Below, piece after piece: positions 1-6,841 of a stretch of 7,308 nucleotides of DNA (within the stretch, counting starts at the first letter, position 1; each line of letters starts with the position of its first letter). Origin of the DNA: Oscillospiraceae bacterium. Lineage in GTDB: Bacteria > Bacillota > Clostridia > Oscillospirales > Ruminococcaceae. The notes below the pieces were generated by a model, which had not been told where the DNA came from, did no database searches, and was given only the letters and a program-made list of their open reading frames with translations. Location of the stretch: positions 1-7,308 of the forward strand of contig CADBXQ010000036.1 of the NCBI GenBank assembly GCA_902798675.1. Reading direction: 5' to 3'. A program made the translations under genes and the position numbers.

Positions 1-1366
1 AACACTTTTTCATAATGTTTTTTGAGGTTAGTCTTTTTTTTAATCTACATATTGTAAAAATATATGAACTTATTATAATGAAACACGCTATATGCCAAGA
101 TAAAACCGCTGCGCAGCAAACGCCAACATATCCAAACAAAGATGCTAGAATATGGGCTCCAATCGAACGCACAAACACTTCAGAAATCCCAGACATAATC
201 GGGGGAATCGTTTTTCCCAAAGCCTGAATTATTGCCCTAAACGTCATCAGCAAACAAAGAATCGGATAGTTAAAAATTGCGATATGAATATACTGCCTGG
301 CAGCATCACGAACTGCATATTCATCGCCGCCAATGAACAAGCCAACCAATTGATCCCAGAAAACAATAATCAAAGCTGCACACAAAAAACACATAGTCAT
401 TCCAACTGCTAAATTAACCTTAACGCCGCTAACGATTCGCTCATATTTTTTTGCCCCCAAATTTTGAGCAATATATGTCGCAACCGCTGAAGCAAGCGAT
501 ATGAAAGAAACAATCAATATGTTTTCAACTTTAAACGCAGCAGAACATCCCGCAACTATTTCGGCTCCGCATTCATTCACTGCACTTTGCAAAAACATAA
601 TCCCAAGCGAAGTGACAGAAAATTCTATGGCCATTGGAAGCGCAATTTTAATGTGTTTTAATATATACGCCCGGCTTATCCTCCAATCTCTCTTCCTGGG
701 CCGCAAAAAGTCATATTTTTTAAACATATAAATCGCACACAAAATCGACGATATAACCTGGCTCAAAGTTGTTGCCCAAGCAGCTCCCGCAACCCCCATT
801 TGCAAAATAGCAACACCAAAATAGTCTAGTCCAACATTTAATATAACAACAAGTATTAAATAATATAAAACTGTTTTGCTATTCCCTATTCCTTTTAATA
901 TTCCTGCCAGCAAATTATATGCGATCAAGGACGGAACTCCAATGCAGGACAAAATCATAAACTCATGCGCAAAATCAAAAATTTCACTTGGAGTGTTGAT
1001 GGCAATCAAAATGGATTCAGACAAAAATATCCCGGCTATTGTTATGAGAATTGACGAAAACAGCCCAAGATATATTGATGTTGTCACACATTTCCTGACC
1101 CCCATTTTGCTTTTTGCGCCAAATCTTTGGGCCAAAACGATGGTGAACCCCCCTCCAAGGCCAATCGAAAAACTGATCAATGTGAACATAGCAACCAAAG
1201 CAACATTAACCCCAGCAAAAGCATTAACCCCCAAAAATTGCCCAACAATTGCCGAATCAGCAATTCCATAAAGCTGCTGAAAAATGTTTCCGATTAAAAA
1301 TGGAATCATGAAAAATAATATGAGCCTAAAAGGGCTTCCTTGCGTCATTCTCTTGGCATTCGACAT
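1..1366 (-). CDS. MATE family multidrug/toxin efflux transporter, 3' end cut by window edge
   Basis: This gene is read on the minus strand from an ATG at 1366 and stays open to base 1, giving about 455 codons with no stop, so its end lies just outside the window. MATE proteins are usually about 440 to 470 residues, so nearly all of it is here. They are twelve-helix inner-membrane antiporters that expel cationic drugs or metabolites using a sodium or proton gradient. The family pattern is clear: a short polar N-terminus, then a first helix with GNIFQQLYGIAD at residues 26-37 (Asp37 matches the conserved helix-1 acid), AQRFGAK after helix 2, and the second-half repeat with AQNLGAKKYE. The last visible residues are basic (LKKRL), typical of a cytoplasmic tail. 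An AGGAG stands 9 bases before the start. It follows nrdG on the same strand after 91 bases, so it could be read through from nrdDG or have its own promoter. The family is sure; the substrate and subfamily are unknown. Confidence 0.93.
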   Translation of the reverse strand, partial: MSNAKRMTQGSPFRLILFFMIPFLIGNIFQQLYGIADSAIVGQFLGVNAFAGVNVALVAMFTLISFSIGLGGGFTIVLAQRFGAKSKMGVRKCVTTSIYLGLFSSILITIAGIFLSESILIAINTPSEIFDFAHEFMILSCIGVPSLIAYNLLAGILKGIGNSKTVLYYLILVVILNVGLDYFGVAILQMGVAGAAWATTLSQVISSILCAIYMFKKYDFLRPRKRDWRISRAYILKHIKIALPMAIEFSVTSLGIMFLQSAVNECGAEIVAGCSAAFKVENILIVSFISLASAVATYIAQNLGAKKYERIVSGVKVNLAVGMTMCFLCAALIIVFWDQLVGLFIGGDEYAVRDAARQYIHIAIFNYPILCLLMTFRAIIQALGKTIPPIMSGISEVFVRSIGAHILASLFGYVGVCCAAVLSWHIACFIIISSYIFTICRLKKRLTSKNIMKKC

Positions 1367-1457
1367 CACTTTTCTCTCCTAAAACGAAAAAATATACACA
1401 ACAAAAACAGGCGCGCCAGATAACGAAATCAACTCGCCAATATCATTAAAAAACAGT
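1367..1457 (-). other. nrdG-MATE intergenic gap
   Basis: This 91-base gap separates the nrdG stop from the MATE start. It holds the MATE ribosome binding site (AGGAG, 1376-1380). Read on the minus strand it also has a GGCGCGCC palindrome followed by TGTTTTTG, which could be a weak termination or attenuation point but has no convincing long stem. I see no clear -35/-10 pair, so co-transcription with nrdDG remains possible. Confidence 0.45.
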
Positions 1458-1961
1458 TCACCGGCCAGGTTTTATGCCATCCCATATAACTATTCTTGAA
1501 CAATTTCTGGTTTTTTTCAAGTCTATCACGCGCTGATTGGATGAACCGCGAAACTTTAGCTTTAAATCCTTTTTTTCAACAACAAAAAGCCCATCAACCA
1601 AAACATCAACATATTCTAGAATTTTCAACTGGTTTGAATCTAGTTGTTCAAACTCAAAGCCAGACCAAAGCCAAACAGACTTTCCGGTTTTTTCTTTAAC
1701 GCTCTTTAAAAGATTGCGCAATTCATCACCCTGGGCAAGCGGCTCCCCTCCCAAAACAGACAAGCCGCTAATATGCTTGGATGATAAATATTCAAATAAT
1801 ATATTTTCTTCTGATTTGGTCCATAAATTTCCGCCACTAAAAGACTGATATTTTTCGTTGAAACAGCCTTTGCACCTAAACGGGCACCCTGTGAAAAAGA
1901 CCGAAGTCCTGATCCCGGGCCCGTTTGCAACGTCATATTTCCTGATTTGACCATATCTCAT
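1458..1961 (-). CDS. nrdG: Anaerobic ribonucleoside-triphosphate reductase activating protein (radical SAM)
   Basis: This gene encodes 167 residues, close to the usual 150 to 180 for NrdG. NrdG is a small cytoplasmic radical-SAM enzyme: its [4Fe-4S] cluster reductively cleaves S-adenosylmethionine to a 5'-deoxyadenosyl radical, which takes a hydrogen from the C-terminal glycine of NrdD. Visible motifs are the N-terminal NGPGIRTS (13-20), the cluster ligands Cys26-X3-Cys30-X2-Cys33 in TGCPFRCKGC, the SAM-contacting GGEPL (71-75), and the C-terminal FRGSSNQRVIDL typical of the NrdG subgroup. The ATG lies 18 bases after the nrdD stop, with a modest GGAAAG upstream, so the two are almost surely one transcript and perhaps translationally coupled. 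The CX3CX2C spacing, short length and nrdD partner argue against pyruvate formate-lyase activase. No truncation or missing key residue is seen. Confidence 0.97.
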   Translation of the reverse strand: MRYGQIRKYDVANGPGIRTSVFFTGCPFRCKGCFNEKYQSFSGGNLWTKSEENILFEYLSSKHISGLSVLGGEPLAQGDELRNLLKSVKEKTGKSVWLWSGFEFEQLDSNQLKILEYVDVLVDGLFVVEKKDLKLKFRGSSNQRVIDLKKTRNCSRIVIWDGIKPGR

Positions 1962-1979
1962 TTAAACGCCAACTTTCCA

Positions 1980-4109
1980 TCACAAATGCAAAACTCGCTG
2001 CTTCATTTCCCTTGTTTTTCCTTCGTTCCAAAAATGCAGCCCCAAATATCCACAAGTCCTTCGAACAACAGTTAATTTAGAAGTGTCTGTATTGCCGCAG
2101 TTTGGACATTCCCACTTGATGTCGTCATTAATCTTTATCTCGCCGTCAAACCCGCAAACATGGCAATAGTCGGATTTGGTGTTGAATTCTGCGTATTGGA
2201 TGTTGTCATATATAAACCGAACCATCTCCTCCAAAGCCTCCAAATTATGCTGCATATTTGGAATTTCAACATATGATATGCAACCGCCCGTGCTGATTTC
2301 CTGAAACTCGCTTTCAAAAGCAAGCTTACTGAACGCGTCAATCTCTTCACGAACATCGACGTGGTATGAATTTGTATAGTATCCTTTATCCGTAACGTCT
2401 TCAATCTCGCCAAAATGCTCTTTGTCTATCTTTGCAAAGCGATAGCATAGACTTTCTGCAGGCGTTCCATATAGCGCAAATCCAAGCCCAGTTTCTTTTT
2501 TCCAATTCGTTGTCACCTGTTTTAAATGCTTCATAACAGCGATTGCAAAATCCTTGCCTTTGTCGAGAGTGTGGCTCTGGCCGGTCATAAGCTTTGTCAT
2601 TTCATATATTCCAATATATCCCAAAGACAAAGTGCAATATCCTCCGGTTAAAAGGCTGTCTATTGTCTCATCAGGCTCAAGTCTTGCAATCGCGCCATCC
2701 TGCCAATGAATTGGAGAAACAGCGGCTTTTGTCCCTTTAAGCATCTCATGACGGCAAAGCAAAGCTTTTTTGCAAAGATCCAAACGGCGATCCAAAAGCT
2801 TCCAAAACTTGTCTTCATCTCCATTTGCAATTATCGCAACCTGCGGAAGATTTATCGAAACAACCCCAGCATTAAACCTGCCTTCAAACTTAACATTTCC
2901 ATTTTCATCATACCACGGCGACAGAAATGAACGACAACCCATGCAGCTGAAAACATGGCCATCATATATTTTGCGCATCTGTTTTGCAGAAATATAGTCG
3001 GGATACATTCTCTTTGCGCTGCAGGGAATCGCATAATCGCGGGTTATATAGTCATATTTTCCGCCATTTAAGCAATTATTTTCATCCAAAACATATATAA
3101 GCTTCGGAAAAGGCGGCGTCACAGCAACCCCCTGGCGATTTTTAACCCCCTGCAAGCGCTGTTTCAAAATCTCTTTAACAATCAAAGCGACCTCTTCTTC
3201 ATATTCAAAACCGTCCTGAATATGCATAAATATCGTCACAAAAGGCGCCTGGCCGTTTGAAGTTTGAAGCGTGTTTATTTGATATTGGATTGTTTGGACG
3301 CCGGATTTCAGCTCTGTCAGCATTTTATCCTCGGCAAGCTCAAGGCATAAATCCTCAGAATATCCCTTTTGTTTATAGTGCTGATATGCTTTATTTTTAG
3401 TCCTGCGCAAATATTTGCCGAGATGTTTTATGTCGACGCTTTGCCCTCCATATTGGTTTGACGCAACCTGAGCCATGATTTGAGTCATTATGTTGCATGC
3501 TGTTTGAAAGCAAGAGGGCGATTCAATCAAAGTTCCGTTAATAACCGTTCCATTATCGAGCATATCCTGAATATTGATCAAGCAACAGTTAAACATCGGG
3601 CTCATGGAATAGTCCATGTCGTGGAAATGGAGAATGCCGTTCTGGTGGGCCTGAACAACTGCTGTTGGAAGAAGTATTCGCTGGGTTATGTCTTTAGAAA
3701 CTTCGCCGGCAATTAGGTCTCTCATGGTTGAATTTAAAATTGAATTTTTATTGGAATTGTCCATCGCAACAAGGTGATTTGTTCCTTTTAAAAGGCCAAT
3801 AATTCCGTCGTCAGTTGTGTTGGATATGCGCTTAAATTCCTGGATAGCGCGATATCCTTCATATGCTTTAGCAGTTAAAATCTGGCCTTTTTGGATTAAT
3901 TTGCTATAAACTGCGTTTTCTATTTCACGAATGGTTATGTTGTCCAGACGATTTTCACATTCAGCTTCTATTTCCTTGCTGATTTGACGCGCAACATCCT
4001 CCCTGATTATTCCGCTTCCAAAGCTCATAGAGCGCATTATTGCCTCATATATTTTCTGAGCATCAAATTCAACAATTTTTCCATCTCTTTTAATAACTTT
4101 AATATCCAC
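1980..4109 (-). CDS. nrdD: Anaerobic (class III) ribonucleoside-triphosphate reductase
   Basis: This 709-residue protein matches full-length NrdD (about 700 to 720 in bacteria). It reduces ribonucleoside triphosphates to dNTPs in the cytoplasm without oxygen, using a glycyl radical. An ATP-cone regulatory domain spans roughly residues 1-92 (IKRDGKIVEFD near the start). The ten-stranded barrel follows, with conserved cysteines in MFNCCLINI (175/176) and in FSCMGCRSFLSPW (389, 392), which align with the radical-transfer cysteines of the family. A zinc site is formed by Cys649-X2-Cys652 and Cys668-X2-Cys671. The glycyl-radical motif RRTCGYLG puts the radical at Gly687. The start codon is GTG, chosen because AGGGGG (4117-4122) sits 7 bases upstream and the protein then begins exactly at the ATP cone. 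nrdG follows after 18 bases. A promoter and an NrdR-type box lie upstream. All expected motifs are intact. Confidence 0.98.
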   Translation of the reverse strand: MDIKVIKRDGKIVEFDAQKIYEAIMRSMSFGSGIIREDVARQISKEIEAECENRLDNITIREIENAVYSKLIQKGQILTAKAYEGYRAIQEFKRISNTTDDGIIGLLKGTNHLVAMDNSNKNSILNSTMRDLIAGEVSKDITQRILLPTAVVQAHQNGILHFHDMDYSMSPMFNCCLINIQDMLDNGTVINGTLIESPSCFQTACNIMTQIMAQVASNQYGGQSVDIKHLGKYLRRTKNKAYQHYKQKGYSEDLCLELAEDKMLTELKSGVQTIQYQINTLQTSNGQAPFVTIFMHIQDGFEYEEEVALIVKEILKQRLQGVKNRQGVAVTPPFPKLIYVLDENNCLNGGKYDYITRDYAIPCSAKRMYPDYISAKQMRKIYDGHVFSCMGCRSFLSPWYDENGNVKFEGRFNAGVVSINLPQVAIIANGDEDKFWKLLDRRLDLCKKALLCRHEMLKGTKAAVSPIHWQDGAIARLEPDETIDSLLTGGYCTLSLGYIGIYEMTKLMTGQSHTLDKGKDFAIAVMKHLKQVTTNWKKETGLGFALYGTPAESLCYRFAKIDKEHFGEIEDVTDKGYYTNSYHVDVREEIDAFSKLAFESEFQEISTGGCISYVEIPNMQHNLEALEEMVRFIYDNIQYAEFNTKSDYCHVCGFDGEIKINDDIKWECPNCGNTDTSKLTVVRRTCGYLGLHFWNEGKTREMKQRVLHL

Positions 4110-4144
4110 TCAAAATCCCCCTTAATTTGTATGTGGGCAATAAA

Positions 4145-4172
4145 AATACACAATATATAGTGCATTTATCAA
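4145..4172 (-). promoter_or_regulatory. Possible second nrdD promoter overlapping the NrdR box
   Basis: Read on the minus strand, TTGATA (4167-4172), a 16-base spacer and TGTATT (4145-4150) make a weak sigma-A-like pair. The NrdR-type palindrome fills most of the spacer, which would be a natural place for repression. The -10 matches the consensus at only 4 of 6 positions, so this is a low-confidence alternative to the stronger promoter further upstream. Confidence 0.28.
4148..4163. promoter_or_regulatory. NrdR-box-like operator upstream of nrdD
   Basis: The 16-base sequence ACACAATATATAGTGC matches the published NrdR consensus (acaCwAtATaTwGtgt) at 15 positions, including the whole central CwAtATaTwG core, and is a near-perfect dyad. 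NrdR is an ATP-cone, zinc-ribbon repressor that senses ATP/dATP and controls ribonucleotide reductase genes. The box lies about 40 bases before the nrdD start, in the leader of the main predicted promoter. NrdR boxes normally come in pairs with centres 31-32 bases apart; I see no good partner at that spacing, which lowers certainty about its mode of action but not about the motif. Confidence 0.72.
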
Positions 4173-4216
4173 AAAAAATAATCGAAGCACCAACCCACTT
4201 CAAAATTCCCATAAAC

Positions 4217-4245
4217 ATGATATACTCTTTAAATCAAAAAGTCAA
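4217..4245 (-). promoter_or_regulatory. nrdD: Predicted sigma-A promoter for nrdD-nrdG
   Basis: On the minus strand, TTGACT (4240-4245) is followed by a 17-base spacer and TATCAT (4217-4222). Each hexamer differs from consensus by one base and the spacing is ideal. Transcription would begin near 4210 and give a leader of about 100 bases that contains the NrdR box and the AGGGGG ribosome binding site. A poor 11-of-16 NrdR-like match overlaps the -10 (4215-4230). Confidence 0.68.
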
Positions 4246-4261
4246 GGCCAACAAGCATGCA

Positions 4262-4278
4262 AAATATGCCGGATATTT
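4262..4278. repeat. Dyad AAATAT-N5-ATATTT upstream of nrdD promoter
   Basis: Six-base perfect arms flank GCCGG. In such AT-rich DNA short dyads occur by chance, so this is only a candidate protein-binding site. It lies just upstream of the predicted nrdD -35 and is centred 27 bases from the stronger dyad at 4290-4304. Confidence 0.3.
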
Positions 4279-4289
4279 ATCTGTTTTGA

Positions 4290-4304
4290 CCAAATTGAAT
4301 TTGG
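4290..4304. promoter_or_regulatory. Perfect 15-base palindrome, candidate operator
   Basis: CCAAATT-G-AATTTGG has perfect seven-base arms around a single central base, the shape of a site for a dimeric repressor or activator. Its centre lies about 88 bases upstream of the predicted nrdD start of transcription and about 240 bases upstream of the transporter's -35. I do not recognise the motif as belonging to a known regulator. It is too short to act as a terminator, and no T-tract follows on either strand. Confidence 0.42.
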
Positions 4305-4388
4305 GTGCTTCATTTAAAGTATATATGCACTCAAGCTCTGTTTTTTGAATCGCTTTGAATTTTATTAGATTATCACCCAACAAAATTT

Positions 4389-4433
4389 TTCCACCAATAC
4401 TCTTTGCGCATTATGTGTTGTGTGGAATTTTTT
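4389..4433 (+). terminator. Rho-independent terminator-like hairpin
   Basis: On the plus strand TTCCACCAATAC (4389-4400) pairs with GTGTTG-T-GTGGAA (4415-4427). The stem has twelve pairs with one G-U wobble and one bulged T, around a 14-base loop. Six T follow at once (4428-4433). This is the layout of an intrinsic terminator reading rightward. It stands about 100 bases before the transporter promoter, with no obvious plus-strand gene to its left. It could block antisense transcription coming from the nrdD side or end a short untranslated RNA. The stem is fairly AU-rich, so its strength is uncertain. Confidence 0.45.
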
Positions 4434-4469
4434 CACATATTAACATATCACCACGTATTTAGTAATAAT

Positions 4470-4491
4470 ATACATAAAAAATACATAAAAA
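4470..4491 (+). repeat. Two perfect tandem copies of an 11-base unit
   Basis: ATACATAAAAA occurs twice in immediate tandem. The 11-base period is about one helical turn, and its A-tracts would be in phase. A self-complementary AAATTTAAATTT follows (4489-4500). Together they form a very AT-rich, probably curved stretch about 35 to 65 bases before the transporter's -35, as an UP-element-like or regulator-binding zone would. Confidence 0.5.
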
Positions 4492-4534
4492 TTTAAATTT
4501 GTTTTGATTTTTTCGACAATTTGATTTAAAGCTC

Positions 4535-4564
4535 TTGACAAAATCTCCTATATTGTGATAAAAT
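4535..4564 (+). promoter_or_regulatory. Predicted sigma-A promoter for the amino-acid ABC transporter operon
   Basis: A perfect TTGACA (4535-4540) is followed by an 18-base spacer and TAAAAT (4559-4564), five of six matches. Transcription should start near 4571, giving a leader of only about 40 bases, too short for a T-box or riboswitch. The first in-frame ATG (4563) overlaps the -10 and so cannot be the true start. A TTGTG-N16-CACAA dyad (4553-4578) straddles the -10 and start site and might be an operator. Confidence 0.75.
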
Positions 4565-4613
4565 GAATCTGTGCACAACATTAGTATATTATATTGAAAG
4601 TAGGCGGGTTTTT

Positions 4614-6113
4614 ATGAAAATGTGTAAAAAATTTTTTGTGCGATGTACTATATTCCTCATTATATTTGGAATTTTTGGTTCCATTGTTTTGGGGTTGAAA
4701 GCCCGGGCCTATGACTTTAAGACAATTAATGAAGGCGTTTTAACCGTTGGAACAGAAGCAGGTTTCCCTCCTTTTGAATATATAGGCGAAGACGGAACCC
4801 CAACCGGATTTGACATCGAATTTATCAAAGCAGTCGGCGAAAAAATGGGGCTTAAAGTTGAAATTCAAGACATGGATTTTAACTCCCTGGTCGCCTCGGT
4901 TGGAACAAAAGTTGACATAGCAATTGCCGGAATGACAGTGACTGAAGAAAGAAAGCTGGCTGTTGATTTTTCCGAGAAATATTATGACGCTGAACAGTGC
5001 GTTATAGTGCGAGAAAGCTCAAGTATAAGAAGCTCAAGCGATCTTTCTGGAGTGACAATTGCTGCCCAACTCGGGACAACCGGAAACATTCTTGCAGATG
5101 AAATCGTCGAAAAATATCCCGAAACAATTCTAAAAACATATGATAAATTTAATAACGCCGTCAATGATTTAAGAGCTGAACGCGTTGATGCAATAATTCT
5201 CGACAAAGTTCCCGCGAGGACGTTCGAAAAAATATATAAAGATGAATTAAAAACAATACCTGGCGATCAATTTGACTTCGAAATAGAAAAATATGCGATT
5301 GCTATGCCAAAAAACAACCCTGCTCTCCAAGCCGCACTCAATGAGGCCATATCCGAGGTCAAAAACGATGGAACATATGACAAAATTCTAGATAAATATA
5401 TCAATGCCGATATCAGCTCGGATTCCAAGGGCCTTTGGGAGCAGTTTATTTCTTCATTCGTCGAGTCCAATCGATTTGCTTTATATTTGAACGGGCTTTT
5501 GGTTTCGATTGAAATTTCTGTTTTTGCTGCTCTGATTGGTCTGGCTTTGGGAATGGTTCTTGCTTTGATGAAAATTGCTAAAAATCGCAAAGGTAAACGC
5601 CCTCTATTTGGCTATATTGCTGATTTTTACATCGACGTCATCCGCGGAACGCCGCTTGTTTTGCAGCTGTTGATCATGTGGTTTATAGTAATGCAAAGCA
5701 GCAAAAATGGAATTTTAGTTGCAGCGCTAACATTTGGCCTAAACAGCGCAGCGTATGTTGCTGAGATCATTCGATCGGGAATTTTAGCAATAAGCAAAGG
5801 GCAAATGGAAGCTGGCATATCAATGGGATTTTCAAAAGTCCAAACCATGCGATATGTCGTTTTGCCCCAAGCTTTAAAAAATTCTCTTCCTTCGCTGTGT
5901 AATGAATTCATAAGCCTCCTCAAAGAAACAGCAATTGTTGGATATGTTGCTCTTTCAGACCTAACCCGTGTTGCAAACCAAATTTCATCTGCAACATATC
6001 AGCCGTTTATGCCGCTAATTGGCGCCGCTTTAATATATTTTATCCTGATAAAAATTTTGTCTTCTCTTGTTAAGATGTTGGAAAAGAGGTTGAATAAATA
6101 TGATATCTGTTAA
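4614..6113 (+). CDS. Polar amino-acid ABC transporter, fused substrate-binding protein and permease
   Basis: This gene encodes 499 residues from the ATG at 4614, chosen because AGGCGGG (4602-4608) lies just upstream and the earlier ATG falls in the promoter; an ATG at 4620 is an equally placed alternative. Residues 1-32 are a signal or anchor segment ending in ARA. Residues about 33-262 are a family-3 solute-binding domain with FPPFEY, GMTVTEER (its arginine, 113, should hold the substrate carboxylate), QLGTTG (152-157) and ILDKVPA (Asp197, expected to contact the amino group). After a short linker, residues about 285-490 form the permease, with about five helices and the ATPase-contacting EAA loop, EAGISMGFSKVQTMRYVVLP (399-418). 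Such fusions, like GlnP of lactic acid bacteria, put the receptor on the outer face of the membrane as part of the channel dimer. The ATPase gene overlaps the end. The substrate is probably glutamine, another polar amino acid or a basic one; sequence alone does not decide. Confidence 0.95.
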   Translation: MKMCKKFFVRCTIFLIIFGIFGSIVLGLKARAYDFKTINEGVLTVGTEAGFPPFEYIGEDGTPTGFDIEFIKAVGEKMGLKVEIQDMDFNSLVASVGTKVDIAIAGMTVTEERKLAVDFSEKYYDAEQCVIVRESSSIRSSSDLSGVTIAAQLGTTGNILADEIVEKYPETILKTYDKFNNAVNDLRAERVDAIILDKVPARTFEKIYKDELKTIPGDQFDFEIEKYAIAMPKNNPALQAALNEAISEVKNDGTYDKILDKYINADISSDSKGLWEQFISSFVESNRFALYLNGLLVSIEISVFAALIGLALGMVLALMKIAKNRKGKRPLFGYIADFYIDVIRGTPLVLQLLIMWFIVMQSSKNGILVAALTFGLNSAAYVAEIIRSGILAISKGQMEAGISMGFSKVQTMRYVVLPQALKNSLPSLCNEFISLLKETAIVGYVALSDLTRVANQISSATYQPFMPLIGAALIYFILIKILSSLVKMLEKRLNKYDIC

Positions 6114-6822
6114 AAATTTAGAGAAACATTTTGGCGAAAACCACGTTTTAAAAAACATAAATTGCAAAGTAAATGATGGCGAAACAATTGTTATAATAGG
6201 GCCTTCGGGCTCCGGAAAAAGCACTTTTTTGCGATGCTTAAATTTGCTGGAAACCCCGTCAAGCGGCGAAATCTGGTTTGATGACGTTGAAATAACACAC
6301 CCAACCAACAACATAAACAAAATTCGACAAAAAATGAACATGGTCTTTCAGCAATTCAATCTATATAATAATTTGACTGTTTTAAAAAATATCACGCTTG
6401 CTCCAATAAAACTCAAAAAAGTTGAAAAAAAACAGGCCGAAGAAGAAGCAATGGCTTTGCTTGAGCAGATCGACCTGTCGGACAAAGCGAGCGCATACCC
6501 CAGCCAACTCTCAGGGGGGCAAAGGCAGCGCGTTGCAATTGTCAGATCGCTGGCCATGAAACCAAAGGTTATTTTATTTGATGAGCCAACTTCTGCGCTG
6601 GACCCCGGGATGACTGCTGAGGTTTTAAAGGCAATGGAAAAGTTAAGCCAGCTTGGGCTGACGATGATTTGCGTGACTCATGAAATGCAATTCGCCAAAA
6701 AAGTTGCAAACCGTGTGATATTTATGGAGGATGGGCAAATTGTCGAAGAAAATCAGCCAAACGAAATTTTTTCAAACCCCCAAAGCGAAAGGCTGAAAAG
6801 TTTTTTGTCTAAAATTTTGTGA
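6100..6822 (+). CDS. Polar amino-acid ABC transporter ATP-binding protein (GlnQ/HisP-type)
   Basis: This 240-residue cytoplasmic ATPase powers the importer encoded just before it and has the normal length for the GlnQ/ArtP/HisP group. All nucleotide-binding motifs are intact: Walker A GPSGSGKST (34-42), Q-loop Gln84/Gln85 in VFQQFNL, signature LSGGQ (137-141), Walker B VILFDE (157-162), D-loop SALD (165-168) and switch His194. The stretch FNLYNNLTVLKN is characteristic of polar amino-acid importers. The ATG overlaps the permease gene by 14 bases and has AAAAGAGG about 10 bases upstream inside that gene, so translation is likely coupled. Two copies would pair with a dimer of the fused permease. 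Only 19 bases separate its stop from that of the convergent gene, and no hairpin terminator is visible there. Confidence 0.96.
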   Translation: MISVKNLEKHFGENHVLKNINCKVNDGETIVIIGPSGSGKSTFLRCLNLLETPSSGEIWFDDVEITHPTNNINKIRQKMNMVFQQFNLYNNLTVLKNITLAPIKLKKVEKKQAEEEAMALLEQIDLSDKASAYPSQLSGGQRQRVAIVRSLAMKPKVILFDEPTSALDPGMTAEVLKAMEKLSQLGLTMICVTHEMQFAKKVANRVIFMEDGQIVEENQPNEIFSNPQSERLKSFLSKIL

Positions 6823-6841
6823 TATAACCTTAAAAATATGA

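Larger units (their letters stand above)
4110..4613. other. Divergent intergenic region between nrdD and the amino-acid transporter
   Basis: About 500 very AT-rich bases separate two divergently read genes. I find no convincing protein gene here. A 73-codon open frame on the plus strand (4127-4348) has no ribosome binding site and runs antisense over the nrdD leader and promoter. The region holds the nrdD leader and promoter, an NrdR box, dyads at 4262-4278 and 4290-4304, a terminator-like hairpin, a short tandem repeat and the transporter promoter, each listed separately. No tRNA, riboswitch or T-box fold was recognised by eye. Confidence 0.7.

Noticed and set aside
876..1271. 131-codon plus-strand open frame
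   Set aside because: It is the antisense shadow of the MATE transporter, whose minus-strand frame is continuous and has recognisable family motifs.
4127..4348. 73-codon open frame on the plus strand in the divergent region
   Set aside because: It has no ribosome binding site, is antisense to the nrdD leader and promoter, and has a composition typical of non-coding AT-rich DNA.
4563..4613. Upstream ATG giving a 516-residue transporter
   Set aside because: This ATG overlaps the predicted -10 and has no Shine-Dalgarno; the added 17 residues precede a normal signal segment. The start at 4614 has AGGCGGG before it.
4565..4613. Riboswitch or T-box leader for the amino-acid importer
   Set aside because: The predicted leader is only about 40 bases and has no terminator-antiterminator fold. 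The hairpin at 4389-4433 lies upstream of the promoter.
6823..6841. Bidirectional terminator between the convergent ATPase and flavodoxin genes
   Set aside because: The 19-base gap and its flanks show no stem with a T-tract on either strand.
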